A DNA stretch of 64,000 bases, from contig CALGLV010000006.1 in the NCBI GenBank assembly GCA_937958985.1, forward strand, positions 62,001 to 126,000, in the 5' to 3' direction. A program made the translations under genes and the position numbers. Source of the stretch: an uncultured Aquimarina sp. (lineage in GTDB: Bacteria; Bacteroidota; Bacteroidia; Flavobacteriales; Flavobacteriaceae). The notes below the pieces were generated by a model. That model ran no database searches, had not been told where the DNA came from, and saw only the letters and a list, made by a program, of their open reading frames with translations. Shown piece by piece: positions 8,000 to 16,999 of this stretch (position 1 is the stretch's first letter; each line of letters starts with the position of its first letter).

Positions 8000-10096
8000 T
8001 TATTTAAGAAATTGATATGCTACTAAAGCAGCTATGTAAGCCAAACTACTCATGAAAACAAATTGAACACTAGGCCACATCCAACCATTGGTTTCCTTTT
8101 TAACAATTGCTATTGTACTGGCACACTGCATAGCAAAGGCATAAAATAACAATAGTGAAATTCCGGTAGCAAAATTAAACAAAGGCTTGCCATTAACGGG
8201 ATTAATTTCCGAAGCCATTCGGTTTTTAATTGTTTCCTCCTCCTCACTACCCACGCTATATATAGTAGCTAGTGTGCTTACAAAAACCTCGCGTGCAGCA
8301 AAAGAACTTATTATGGCAATACCTATCTTCCAATCGTAACCCAAAGGCCTTACTACAGGCTCTATTGCTTTACCCATATACCCCATATAGGAATGCTCTA
8401 AACGGTAGCTAGATATTTTAGTATCCAAATCATCAACTTCTTGATCTTTGTATTGAGCAGTAACAATTTCTTTGGCATTTGAAAATTTATCTGTAGGTCC
8501 AAAACTTCCTAAAACCCATAAAATTATAGAGATTGCCAATATTATTTTTCCCGCTCCAGCGATAAAAGCTTTGGTTTTCTCAAAAACGTTAATTGCAACA
8601 TTTTTAAACAACGGTATTTTATAGTTTGGCATTTCTACAACGAAAAAGCTTTTGCTTTCCATTTTCATAAACTTATTTAACAGCCAAGCTGAAATAAGCG
8701 CTGCACCAAACCCTATAAAGTATAATAACATTAAGGTTAAACTTTGATAACCCACAAACCAAGTTATGCGCTCTTTTGGAATTACTAAAGAAATAATAAT
8801 AAGGTATACCGGTAAACGAGCCGAACAAGTTGTAAACGGAACTACTAAAATAGTTATTAATCGTTGTTTCCAATTCTCTATATTTCGCGTAGCCATTACT
8901 GCCGGTATAGCACATGCGGTTCCCGAAATTAAAGGAACAATACTTTTTCCGCTTAAACCAAAGCGTCGCATAAGCCTATCCATTATAAACACTACCCTAC
9001 TCATGTACCCACTTTCTTCTAATATGGAAATAAACAGAAATAAAAAGGCTATTTGAGGAATAAAAATTACAATACCTCCTATACCTGGTATTATACCTTC
9101 GACTAATAAACTGGTTAAAGCACCTGCTGGTAGTGAAGCTCTAAAAAAGTCGCTCAAAGCAGCAAAACCAGCATCAATCATATCCATTGGGTAACTAGAC
9201 CAATCGTATATTGCCTGAAAAATAAATAGGAGTATTAAAAAGAAAATGGCAAAACCCCAGACTTTATGAATTAAAATACGATCCAAAGAAGCCCTAAGTC
9301 CTTTAGCATTTTTAATATCAATTTGTTGAGTCGCCTTTAATGTTTGATTTATAAATTGGTAGCGCTTTATAGTTTCTTTTTGTTGTAAACGCTTCAGTTC
9401 ACTTTCTTTTCTGGTTTGAAAAGCAGATGTATCGGATATGGTTTTTCTAGAAATATTCGCAAAGTTTACATCTTGCGTAATAACTAACCATAATTTGTAC
9501 AACGATTGTTTAGGGAAAGCCCTTCGTAACCCTCCAAAATATTCCGGGTCTATTTCAAAAGCATCTAAACAAGGTGCTACCGAAAGTTTTTTGTAATCTT
9601 CGATGCTTTTTTTCAACTCTTCAATTCCTTGCTTTTTTCGAGCACTCATTAATACAATTTTAGTATTAAGGCGTTTCTCTAATTCAGGAATATCAATAGT
9701 AATTCCTTTACGCTTCATTTGATCGGCCATATTGATTACCAATATGGTTGGAATATCCAAGTCTTTAATTTGCGTAAAAAGTAATAAGTTTCTTTTTATA
9801 TTTTCAACATCACTAACTACAACAGCAACATCTGGGTAATCTTTATCATTTTTATTTAGCAGTACTTCAATAACTACATTTTCATCCAAAGATGAAGCAT
9901 TTAAACTATAAGTACCTGGTAAATCTATAATATGTGCTTTTACACCTCTCGAAAGTTTACACACCCCCGCCTTACGCTCTACAGTAATCCCTGGATAATT
10001 ACCAACTTGTTGATTAAGCTTTGTAAGTAGGTTAAAAACAGAAGTTTTACCTGTATTTGGATTCCCTATTAGGGATACGTTGATTTGCTTTGCCAT
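8000..10096 (-). CDS. feoB: Ferrous iron transporter FeoB
   Basis: FeoB is the inner-membrane ferrous iron importer. The 698-residue protein has an N-terminal G domain with G1 GNPNTGKTS (residues 11-19), G3 DLPGTYSL, and a G4-like element near VINMADQMKRKG. A linker follows, then a membrane domain from about residue 275 with two Gate-type segments (GIGGIVIFIPQIAFLF, SGTACAIPAVMATRNIENW), and a final helix near the C-terminus. Length and order fit the family. The stop of feoA directly abuts the start codon, so the two are translationally coupled. A small Cys-rich membrane protein follows downstream. Confidence 0.97.
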   Translation of the reverse strand: MAKQINVSLIGNPNTGKTSVFNLLTKLNQQVGNYPGITVERKAGVCKLSRGVKAHIIDLPGTYSLNASSLDENVVIEVLLNKNDKDYPDVAVVVSDVENIKRNLLLFTQIKDLDIPTILVINMADQMKRKGITIDIPELEKRLNTKIVLMSARKKQGIEELKKSIEDYKKLSVAPCLDAFEIDPEYFGGLRRAFPKQSLYKLWLVITQDVNFANISRKTISDTSAFQTRKESELKRLQQKETIKRYQFINQTLKATQQIDIKNAKGLRASLDRILIHKVWGFAIFFLILLFIFQAIYDWSSYPMDMIDAGFAALSDFFRASLPAGALTSLLVEGIIPGIGGIVIFIPQIAFLFLFISILEESGYMSRVVFIMDRLMRRFGLSGKSIVPLISGTACAIPAVMATRNIENWKQRLITILVVPFTTCSARLPVYLIIISLVIPKERITWFVGYQSLTLMLLYFIGFGAALISAWLLNKFMKMESKSFFVVEMPNYKIPLFKNVAINVFEKTKAFIAGAGKIILAISIILWVLGSFGPTDKFSNAKEIVTAQYKDQEVDDLDTKISSYRLEHSYMGYMGKAIEPVVRPLGYDWKIGIAIISSFAAREVFVSTLATIYSVGSEEEETIKNRMASEINPVNGKPLFNFATGISLLLFYAFAMQCASTIAIVKKETNGWMWPSVQFVFMSSLAYIAALVAYQFLK

Positions 10097-10330
10097 TTAC
10101 GAATTAACTATTTCAACCTCTATATGTGTAGCTATTTCTTTTCTTATCGCTAAATGAGAACCATTTATATTTAAATACATGGGACATGAAAAAGGAGCCG
10201 TTTCTAATAACATAACTTCATTACCTGGCAAACAGCCCATTTCTAAAAGCTTTAAGGGTATTTCGTCGGTGCTAACTGATAAAATAATTGCTTTTTGTCC
10301 TCTTTTTAGAGATGCTATGGTTGTCTTCAA
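10097..10330 (-). CDS. feoA: Ferrous iron transport protein FeoA
   Basis: FeoA is a small cytoplasmic SH3-like protein needed for FeoB function. The 77 residues show the family pattern: an N-terminal LKRGQKAIILSVSTDEIPLKLLEMGCLPGNEVMLL segment (rough residues 8-42, quoted in parts only as landmarks) and a C-terminal beta part with LAIRKEIATHIEVE. It is the first gene of feoA-feoB-Cys-rich protein. A candidate promoter box and an inverted repeat lie just upstream, consistent with metal control. Confidence 0.93.
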   Translation of the reverse strand: MKTTIASLKRGQKAIILSVSTDEIPLKLLEMGCLPGNEVMLLETAPFSCPMYLNINGSHLAIRKEIATHIEVEIVNS

Positions 10331-10355
10331 GTTTATTTAGATTGAATTTTAATAA

Positions 10356-10363
10356 CAAAAGTA
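10356..10363 (-). promoter_or_regulatory. Candidate feoA -7 promoter box (TACTTTTG)
   Basis: The box fits TAnnTTTG on the minus strand and lies about 26 bases before the feoA start codon. A -33 element at normal spacing is not evident, but this region is covered by an inverted repeat that may be an operator. Confidence 0.45.
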
Positions 10364-10372
10364 AGAATTTTG

Positions 10373-10395
10373 ATTGATAGTTGTCGATTATCAAT
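10373..10395. promoter_or_regulatory. Inverted repeat upstream of feoA, candidate operator
   Basis: ATTGATA and TATCAAT form 7-base arms around a 9-base spacer. The repeat sits about 10 bases upstream of the candidate -7 box of feoA, where a Fur- or DtxR-type repressor would block polymerase. It is not a close match to the classical Fur box, so the regulator is unknown. Confidence 0.4.
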
Positions 10396-10448
10396 TCATA
10401 CTTTTATTATAAATTTTTATAAACTTGATCGTTCTTTTAAAAGTTCGA

Positions 10449-11219
10449 TTAAACTAAATCGTCGTTTAATTTTTGAATCAATTCTTTAGGAGTTTCATAC
10501 TTAACAAATTCACCGTTTCGGATATACGAAATTTGTCCGTTTTCTTCACTTACGACCAAAGCAATAGCATCCGTTTTTTGGGTGATACTTATTGCTGCTC
10601 GGTGCCTTAACCCGAAACGTAGTGGTATATTAATATCGCCCGATACTGGCAAAATTACTCTCGTAGCTGTTATTCTATTCTTTTCAATAATCATAGCGCC
10701 ATCGTGTAATGGGCTGTTTTTGTAGAAAATACTTTCTATAATAGGCACATTTATTTCATTATTCATGGCGTCGCCCGAGTTTTTAACGAAATCTAATTGT
10801 GTATTTCTTTTAATAACCAACAAAGCGCCAGTATGAGTAGCACTCATATTTTCACATGCTTTTATTAAGGCCGGTATGTTTGTTTCTGGAGCAACATGAG
10901 TATCTTTTATAAATTTAAGTTGTGAAAAAAAGCGTTTCCGAGAAGTGAAATTGGTAGATCCTACCATAAGTAAAAACTTTCTAATTTCTTGCTGAAACAC
11001 AACTATTAAGGCAAACATTCCTACCCCAATAAATTCTCCTAATACCGAACTCAGCATTACCATGTTTAAGGCTTCGGTAAGCTTCCAAACTCCATAAATA
11101 ATAACAATACCAATAAAAATATTGATTGCCGCAGTACCTTTTACTAGCTTATAAATGTAATACAGTAGTGTTGCCACAAGTACTACATCCACAATATCTA
11201 AAAACCTGAGATCTATCAA
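10449..11219 (-). CDS. cdaA: Diadenylate cyclase CdaA (c-di-AMP synthase)
   Basis: CdaA makes the second messenger c-di-AMP from two ATP at the inner membrane. The 256-residue protein has three N-terminal membrane helices (about residues 8-28, 32-50, 56-78) followed by the DAC domain with the signature DGA (PLHDGAMIIE) and RHR (GLRHRAAIS) motifs. The only plausible start is TTG: an in-frame stop lies six codons upstream, and the next methionine would remove the first two helices. It follows folP on the same strand after a spacer of about 55 bases, a pairing common in Bacteroidota. Probable target processes are osmotic and cell-wall homeostasis (family knowledge). Confidence 0.93.
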   Translation of the reverse strand: MIDLRFLDIVDVVLVATLLYYIYKLVKGTAAINIFIGIVIIYGVWKLTEALNMVMLSSVLGEFIGVGMFALIVVFQQEIRKFLLMVGSTNFTSRKRFFSQLKFIKDTHVAPETNIPALIKACENMSATHTGALLVIKRNTQLDFVKNSGDAMNNEINVPIIESIFYKNSPLHDGAMIIEKNRITATRVILPVSGDINIPLRFGLRHRAAISITQKTDAIALVVSEENGQISYIRNGEFVKYETPKELIQKLNDDLV

Positions 11220-11274
11220 AGTATTCGTTAATTAATTAGTATTTATTAAACCTTACGGTATTGGTGAGCTAAAT

Positions 11275-12117
11275 TTACGCGTTTTGTGCTGTTTTCAAAG
11301 CCTCATGCAATAAAATACATTGTTTAGCTTCTTTAACATCGTGTACCCTTAAAATATTCGAGCCTTTTTGCAATGCTACCATATGCAATGCGGTTGTTCC
11401 ATTTAAAGCTTCTTTTGCGGTACAATTAAGTGTTTTATAAATCATCGATTTTCGAGAAACACCTGTAAGCACAGGAACATCTAATTGCTGTAAAATATGC
11501 AACTGGTTTAATAACTCAAAATTATGGACTACTGTTTTAGCAAAACCAAAACCTGCATCAACTACAATATCATTAATTCCTAAAGCTCTAGCCTCAGCAA
11601 TTTTTTCAGAAAAATAAAAACATACTTCAGTAGTAACATTTTTATAATTTGCTAACGACTTCATGGTTTGCGGGGTCCCTTTCATATGCATCATTATATA
11701 AGGCACTTGATATTGCGCTACTGTTTGCATCATTTGAACATCCAAGCTACTTGCTGCTATGTCATTAATTACACTTGCGCCAACATCTAAACAAGCTTTA
11801 GCTACTTCACTCCTAAAAGTATCTATTGACAGTAAAATATCTGGAAATTCTTTTTTCAGCATTTTGACTATTGGCACTACCCTATTTTTTTCTTCTTCAA
11901 TAGAAATATTTTTAGCCCCTGGCCTTGAAGAATATCCGCCAACATCAATAAAATCGGCTCCCTCTTGAAACATTTGCTGAGTTTTTTCTACAATAGCTTT
12001 TTCATTTTTTAAATTTCCTCCATCGTAAAACGAATCGGGGGTTACATTTAAAATCCCTAAAATCTTGGGAGTATTAAATTCTATTAATTTTCCGTGACAG
12101 TTAATAGTCATTACCAT
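11275..12117 (-). CDS. folP: Dihydropteroate synthase
   Basis: FolP condenses p-aminobenzoate with 6-hydroxymethyl-dihydropterin pyrophosphate in folate synthesis and is the sulfonamide target. The 280-residue protein carries the pterin-binding signatures ILGILNVTPDSFYDGG (residues 20-35) and the DVGGYSSRPGA loop. Further motifs are SIDTFR, INDIAA, MHMKGTP, DAGFGFAKT and the C-terminal LRVHDV with its Arg-His pair. Length is normal. It is upstream of cdaA in a two-gene unit and diverges from the DUF1599 gene. Confidence 0.96.
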   Translation of the reverse strand: MVMTINCHGKLIEFNTPKILGILNVTPDSFYDGGNLKNEKAIVEKTQQMFQEGADFIDVGGYSSRPGAKNISIEEEKNRVVPIVKMLKKEFPDILLSIDTFRSEVAKACLDVGASVINDIAASSLDVQMMQTVAQYQVPYIMMHMKGTPQTMKSLANYKNVTTEVCFYFSEKIAEARALGINDIVVDAGFGFAKTVVHNFELLNQLHILQQLDVPVLTGVSRKSMIYKTLNCTAKEALNGTTALHMVALQKGSNILRVHDVKEAKQCILLHEALKTAQNA

Positions 12118-12193
12118 TAATTTTATGCTGAAATTCCAAACAACTTTTATAAATTGCTAGACAATTATATTTAAGTCCAAATTACAACTTTTT

Positions 12194-12742
12194 ATGCAGA
12201 ACACTTCCGAACAATACGATGCCATAGTAAGTATTTGTAGAACGTTATTTATTAATAAAATGACCGATTATGGAAGTGCGTGGCGTATCTTAAGATTGCC
12301 TTCGCTAACCGATCAAATTTTTATAAAAGCACAACGCATTCGTGGTCTTCAAGAAAATGAAGATCAAAAAGTTGATGAAGGACAAGAATCCGAATTTATA
12401 GGTATTATAAACTATTGCTTAATGGCTTTAATACAAATAGAAAAAGGAATTGCAACACAGCCCGACCTTAACACAGACCAAGCAATACTTTTGTACGATA
12501 AATATAGCGTAGAAACTAAATTGCTAATGGAGGCTAAGAACCATGATTATGGTGAGGCTTGGCGCGATATGCGTGTAAGCTCTTTAACGGATTTAATTAT
12601 TCAGAAATTGCTTCGCGTAAAACAAATTGAAGATAACCAAGGAAAAACAATTGTAAGTGAGGGGATTGCTGCTAATTATCAGGATATGATTAACTATTCC
12701 ATTTTTGCAATGATTCACCTTTCCGAAGGTGATAAAATTTAA
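12194..12742 (+). CDS. DUF1599 protein (nucleotide modification-associated domain 1 type), internally duplicated
   Basis: The 182-residue cytoplasmic protein consists of two similar halves: TDYGSAWRILRLPSLTDQI (residues 24-42) and HDYGEAWRDMRVSSLTDLI (117-135), each followed by a basic helix and an INY-containing helix. This is the DUF1599 family, all-helical, suggested from comparative genomics to relate to nucleotide modification or MazG-like folds. The conserved D-Y-G-x-A-W motif is in both copies. It opens a row of same-strand genes leading to tpiA. The function has not been established to my knowledge. Confidence 0.85.
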   Translation: MQNTSEQYDAIVSICRTLFINKMTDYGSAWRILRLPSLTDQIFIKAQRIRGLQENEDQKVDEGQESEFIGIINYCLMALIQIEKGIATQPDLNTDQAILLYDKYSVETKLLMEAKNHDYGEAWRDMRVSSLTDLIIQKLLRVKQIEDNQGKTIVSEGIAANYQDMINYSIFAMIHLSEGDKI

Positions 12743-12823
12743 TTCCCCTAAATTTTTCAAAAAAGTCACCCCTGAAAAAATTATTCGCTTTAAATTTAAG
12801 CTATTAACCACAACACTGAATAA

Positions 12824-13921
12824 ATGAAAGCAATTGTAGGTATTTGTAGAATATTTGTTGGAATCTTATTTATTATTTCTGGGTTTATAAAGTTAAACGA
12901 CCCTTTAGGTTTTTCTTATAAACTACAGGATTACTTTGCTGAAGATGTGCTAAACTTAGTAGTCCTAAAACCTTATGCACTGGGCTTAGCTGTTTTTATC
13001 GTGATTTTTGAAGTTTTAGTGGGGGTTTTTCTATTATTAGGAACTTATGTAAAATTCACTATATACTCTTTACTAGGAATGATTGTATTTTTTACATTCC
13101 TAACATTTTATTCGGCATACTTTAATAAAGTAACCGATTGTGGTTGCTTTGGTGACGCTCTACCTTTGACACCCTGGCAGTCGTTTTATAAAGATGTAGT
13201 GCTATTGGTTTTAATACTTATTTTGTTATTAGGACAAAAATATATTACTCCGTTTTATAAAAAATTCACCAATGTTATCATCATTTTTTTATGTTTTATC
13301 GCATCATTAAGCTACACTTATTATGTACTTATGCACTTACCAGGTATCGATTTTAGGGCTTACAAAATAGGTGTCAATATTAAAGAAGGAATGTCTATTC
13401 CAGAAGATGCCCCTGTAGCTAAATTTAATTACCATTGGACTTTCGAAGAAAATGGAACTGAAAAAACCATTACTACTAATGGTGCCTACCCTAAAGTAGC
13501 TAGTAAATTTCTTCGTTACGAAACTGAAGAAATTCAGAAAGGTTACGAACCTCCGATTCATGATTTTTCCATAGAAAAAGAAGGAGAAGATATTACAGAC
13601 GCTGTTTTAAATAAAGAAAAACTAATTGTAGTTGTTTCCTATAAAATAGATAAAGCTGAAAAAGGAGGTTTACTAAAACTAAACGATTTATTTAAGCGTG
13701 CTACTAAAGAAGGCTACACCGTAATAGGACTTTCGGGCTCATTGGAAGAGCAAATTAAAAAAACGCAATTAGATTATCAAATACCGTTTAATTTTTATGC
13801 TACCGATATGACAGCATTAAAAACAATGGTGCGCTCCAACCCTGGAATTATTCACTTAGAGAAAGGAACTATTATTCAAAAACTGCATTGGAACGATGCT
13901 GAAAAATTAGAACTTAAATAG
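12824..13921 (+). CDS. BT_3928-type membrane protein with DoxX/MauE-like and thioredoxin-like parts
   Basis: The 365-residue protein begins with four to five membrane helices (residues 5-25, 45-70, 75-95, 118-135, 145-165) of the DoxX/MauE type, including GCFGDALPLTPWQSFYKD with the Cys pair DCGCFGD seen in MauE-like redox proteins. The periplasmic C-terminal half (about 185-365) resembles a TlpA-like fold, with the element LIVVVSYKIDKAEKG, but lacks an obvious CxxC. It overlaps the next gene by one base (TAGTG). Family members occur throughout Bacteroidota next to DUF1599. A role in disulfide or quinone-linked redox transfer is an inference. Confidence 0.8.
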   Translation: MKAIVGICRIFVGILFIISGFIKLNDPLGFSYKLQDYFAEDVLNLVVLKPYALGLAVFIVIFEVLVGVFLLLGTYVKFTIYSLLGMIVFFTFLTFYSAYFNKVTDCGCFGDALPLTPWQSFYKDVVLLVLILILLLGQKYITPFYKKFTNVIIIFLCFIASLSYTYYVLMHLPGIDFRAYKIGVNIKEGMSIPEDAPVAKFNYHWTFEENGTEKTITTNGAYPKVASKFLRYETEEIQKGYEPPIHDFSIEKEGEDITDAVLNKEKLIVVVSYKIDKAEKGGLLKLNDLFKRATKEGYTVIGLSGSLEEQIKKTQLDYQIPFNFYATDMTALKTMVRSNPGIIHLEKGTIIQKLHWNDAEKLELK

Positions 13922-15000
13922 TGATTTCTTATATTTTAACAAAAGCAGGGTACATGCTACTTACATTACTAGGTGTTTTAAGTGTTATTTTTGGTTTATT
14001 CAATATATTACCTAGCGATCCCGCAGATATGCTACTGGGGCAAAATGAAAGTAAAGAACAACTTATAATTGTTCGAAAAAAATACGGTTTTGACCTGCCT
14101 TTGCATCAACAATATTTTTATTATTTGAACGATGTTTCGCCAATATCAATACACAGCAAAAACAGTGAAGATTTTTCATTTTACAACAAATCCGATTATG
14201 GCGGTGTTAAGTTAATTAATACGACTAACAAAGTCGTTGTTTTAAAATGGCCTTACCTAAGAAAATCACTTCAAAAAAACGGAAAAAAAGTAAGCAGTAT
14301 CATTGCTGAAACTTTACCTAACACTGCTGTTTTAGCAGTCAGCTCAATTCTTATAGCTTTGTTTATTGGAATGGCACTCGGAATAATTTCTGCTGTAAAG
14401 CAAGATACTTGGATGGATCGCTTCATACAAATAACCAGTACTTTGGGCATGAGTGTTCCTTCTTTTTTTAGTGCTATTTTATTTGCTTGGCTATTTGGCT
14501 TTGTATGGCACAAATATACGCACCTCCCGATGTCCGGAAGTTTATATGCTTTAGACGATTTTGGAGAAGGCAAGCAATTACAATTGCAAAACTTAATACT
14601 TCCTGCCGTAGTTTTAGGGATTCGCCCCTTAGCAGTAGTTACTCAACTAATGAGAAATTCATTATTAGAAGTGTTGCAACAGGATTATATAAGAACTGCT
14701 CGTGCAAAGGGATTATCAAATTTTACAGTTATTTACCGCCATGGAATAAAAAATGCTCTTAATCCTGTTGTTACAGCTATTTCGGGTTGGTTTGCCTCAA
14801 TGCTTGCAGGGGCAGTGTTTGTAGAGTATATTTTTGGATGGAATGGCATAGGAAAAGAAGTAGTTAACGCTTTAAACACCTCGGATTTACCAATTGTAAT
14901 GGGAGTAGTGCTAATCATAGCGCTTATATTCATCATAATCAATATATTTGTGGACTTAATTTACGGATGGTTAGATCCGCGTGTAAAATTAATTTCTTAA
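13921..15000 (+). CDS. ABC transporter permease, OppB/DppB type
   Basis: This 359-residue inner-membrane protein has an N-terminal helix typical of the OppB family (LTLLGVLSVIFGLFNILPSDPAD). A longer than usual periplasmic stretch of about 70 residues follows, then five further helices with the EAA-like loop DYIRTARAKGLSNFTVIYRHGIKNALNP. The start is GTG at 13921, overlapping the previous stop by one base. No ATPase, binding protein or second permease is adjacent. An OppC-type permease with a similarly extended periplasmic part lies near 30.3 kb. The substrate is unknown; peptides or nickel are usual for the family. Confidence 0.88.
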   Translation: MISYILTKAGYMLLTLLGVLSVIFGLFNILPSDPADMLLGQNESKEQLIIVRKKYGFDLPLHQQYFYYLNDVSPISIHSKNSEDFSFYNKSDYGGVKLINTTNKVVVLKWPYLRKSLQKNGKKVSSIIAETLPNTAVLAVSSILIALFIGMALGIISAVKQDTWMDRFIQITSTLGMSVPSFFSAILFAWLFGFVWHKYTHLPMSGSLYALDDFGEGKQLQLQNLILPAVVLGIRPLAVVTQLMRNSLLEVLQQDYIRTARAKGLSNFTVIYRHGIKNALNPVVTAISGWFASMLAGAVFVEYIFGWNGIGKEVVNALNTSDLPIVMGVVLIIALIFIIINIFVDLIYGWLDPRVKLIS

Positions 15001-15010
15001 AAAGAACAAA

Positions 15011-15763
15011 ATGAGACAAAAGATTGTAGCAGGAAACTGGAAAATGAATAAAAACGTAGCTGAGGCTAAAAGTTTAATTGCTGATTTAAAAGCGCAAACA
15101 AATACTTCTGGAGCACGTGTAATTATTACTCCTTCGTTTGTAAACTTAACTACTGCTGTAGAAGCTACTGCGGGTTCGGCTATCGAAGTTGCTGCTCAAA
15201 ACATGAGTCAACACAGTAGCGGAGCTTACACTGGCGAAACTTCTGCTGACATGCTTAAGAGTGCTGGTGTTAATATTACTTTATTAGGACACAGTGAGCG
15301 TCGTGCTTATTATGGCGAAACTGACGCTTTATTAGCGGAAAAAGTAAACCAAGCTTTAGCTGAAGGTATTGAAGTTGTATTTTGTTTTGGTGAAGAATTA
15401 GAAGATCGTAAAGCTGGAAAGCACTTTGATCTTGTAGCTTCTCAAATTTCAAATGCATTATTTCACTTAGGTGCTGATGCTTTTAAAAATATTGTACTAG
15501 CATATGAACCTGTATGGGCTATTGGTACTGGGGAAACTGCTTCTGCAGACCAAGCACAAGAAATGCACGCTTTTATTCGTAAAACTTTAGCCGACAAGTA
15601 CAGTGCTGATTTAGCGGATAGTGTATCTATACTTTATGGAGGAAGCTGTAAGCCTGGTAATGCTGTTGAAATATTTTCGAAGCCAGATGTTGATGGCGGA
15701 CTTATTGGTGGTGCTGCTTTAAATGCAGATGACTTTTTTGCAATTATCAATGCTAATAAATAA
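15011..15763 (+). CDS. tpiA: Triosephosphate isomerase
   Basis: TpiA interconverts dihydroxyacetone phosphate and glyceraldehyde 3-phosphate in glycolysis. The 250-residue protein has the N-terminal GNWKMNK, the catalytic histidine in LLGHSERR, the catalytic glutamate in AYEPVWAIGTG, and the phosphate-binding LYGGS and GLIGGAAL segments. It ends the run that begins with DUF1599 and is followed at once by a good intrinsic terminator. Confidence 0.98.
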   Translation: MRQKIVAGNWKMNKNVAEAKSLIADLKAQTNTSGARVIITPSFVNLTTAVEATAGSAIEVAAQNMSQHSSGAYTGETSADMLKSAGVNITLLGHSERRAYYGETDALLAEKVNQALAEGIEVVFCFGEELEDRKAGKHFDLVASQISNALFHLGADAFKNIVLAYEPVWAIGTGETASADQAQEMHAFIRKTLADKYSADLADSVSILYGGSCKPGNAVEIFSKPDVDGGLIGGAALNADDFFAIINANK

Positions 15764-15787
15764 TTAGCATCTCAACTATTTAATAAT

Positions 15788-15824
15788 AAAACGGTTTTAA
15801 AGTCTATGGCTTTGAAACCGTTTT
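15788..15824 (+). terminator. Intrinsic terminator after tpiA
   Basis: Arms AAAACGGTTT and AAACCGTTTT pair, and an inner AAAG/CTTT pair extends the stem around the loop TCTATGG. A T-tract follows. It overlaps the first ATG of the next open frame at 15806, which argues that dinB translation begins further downstream. Confidence 0.85.
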
Positions 15825-15892
15825 TATTTTATACCTTATTCTTTAGAAATCTTTTTTTAAATCATTTGCCTAACCAAGAAAGAATATCAAAG

Positions 15893-16999
15893 ATGATTTG
15901 CGATTTTGATACTTCTCGAAAAATTATTCATGTAGATATGGATGCTTTTTATGCATCTGTGGAGCAACTAGACGACCCTACACTAAGAGGAAAAGCCATA
16001 GCTGTAGGAGGGAATGAAGAAAGAGGCGTAATTAGCGCTGCAAGTTACGAAGCTAGGAAATATGGCGTTAGAAGCGCTATGAGCAGTGTTCTTGCAAAAA
16101 AGCTTTGCCCTCACTTAATATTTGTAGAGCACCATTTTGACCGGTACAAAGAAGTTTCGATGCAAATTAGAAAAATATTTTTTGAATATACTGATTTGGT
16201 AGAACCTTTGTCGTTAGATGAAGCCTATTTAGATGTTACTAACAACAAAAAAGGAAACCCTAGTGCCTCACTTATTGCTCAAGAAATTAGAGCTAAAATT
16301 TTAGATAAAACAGGGTTAACGGCTTCTGCCGGAATTTCAATTAATAAGTTTATTGCTAAAGTAGCCAGTGATTATAATAAACCGAATGGTCAAAAAACCA
16401 TTAGTCCATCCGAGGTTATACTATTTTTAGAAAATTTAGACATTCGTAAATTTTACGGCGTAGGTAAGGTTACCCAAAAAAAGATGTACGATTTTGGTAT
16501 TTACACAGGGCTAGATTTAAAATTAAAGTCGTTGCCTTTTTTAGCTCAACATTTTGGAAAAGCAGGGTCTCATTATTACCATATTGTACGAGGAATACAC
16601 ACTGGCGAAGTAAAACCTCATCGCACTCGAAAATCAATTGGCGCCGAACGTACTTTTAAAGAAAATTTAGCTTCCGAAATTTTTATGGAAGAGCGTTTAA
16701 AAGAATTGTCCTTAGAACTTTATAAAAGATGCAAAAAAAACAAGGTTGCTGGAAAAACAGTTACTTTAAAAATTAAATACAGTGATTTTACACTCCATAC
16801 TCGATCTAAAACACTTAATTTATATATAGCTAATAGCGATTTAATTTTTGAAACTGCCAAAGAGCTTCTTTATCAACAAAAAATTAAAAATTCTGTTAGG
16901 TTGCTTGGCTTATCGTTAGCATCACTAAATAACAGCAAACCTCAAAAAAAAGTAATCCCCTCTAAGCAAATGAACGCTCAACTAACCTTTAAATTTTAA
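15893..16999 (+). CDS. dinB: DNA polymerase IV (Y family)
   Basis: DinB is a translesion polymerase for damaged template. The 368-residue protein from the ATG at 15893 starts MICDFDTSRKIIHVDMDAFYASVEQ, with the catalytic aspartate in DMDAFYASVE. It continues with SYEARKYGVRSAM, the second catalytic pair in SLDEAYLDVT, a helix-hairpin-helix thumb region (FYGVGKVTQKKM) and a little-finger domain. It ends NAQLTFKF, a possible beta-clamp-binding tail. The frame extends upstream to an ATG at 15806, but that start lies inside the tpiA terminator and adds 29 residues not usual for the family. It converges with the receiver gene by a four-base overlap. Confidence 0.95.
   Translation: MICDFDTSRKIIHVDMDAFYASVEQLDDPTLRGKAIAVGGNEERGVISAASYEARKYGVRSAMSSVLAKKLCPHLIFVEHHFDRYKEVSMQIRKIFFEYTDLVEPLSLDEAYLDVTNNKKGNPSASLIAQEIRAKILDKTGLTASAGISINKFIAKVASDYNKPNGQKTISPSEVILFLENLDIRKFYGVGKVTQKKMYDFGIYTGLDLKLKSLPFLAQHFGKAGSHYYHIVRGIHTGEVKPHRTRKSIGAERTFKENLASEIFMEERLKELSLELYKRCKKNKVAGKTVTLKIKYSDFTLHTRSKTLNLYIANSDLIFETAKELLYQQKIKNSVRLLGLSLASLNNSKPQKKVIPSKQMNAQLTFKF

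Noticed and set aside
15806-15892. N-terminal extension of dinB
   Set aside because: The ATG at 15806 is inside the tpiA terminator hairpin and the extra 29 residues are not typical; the ATG at 15893 is preferred.
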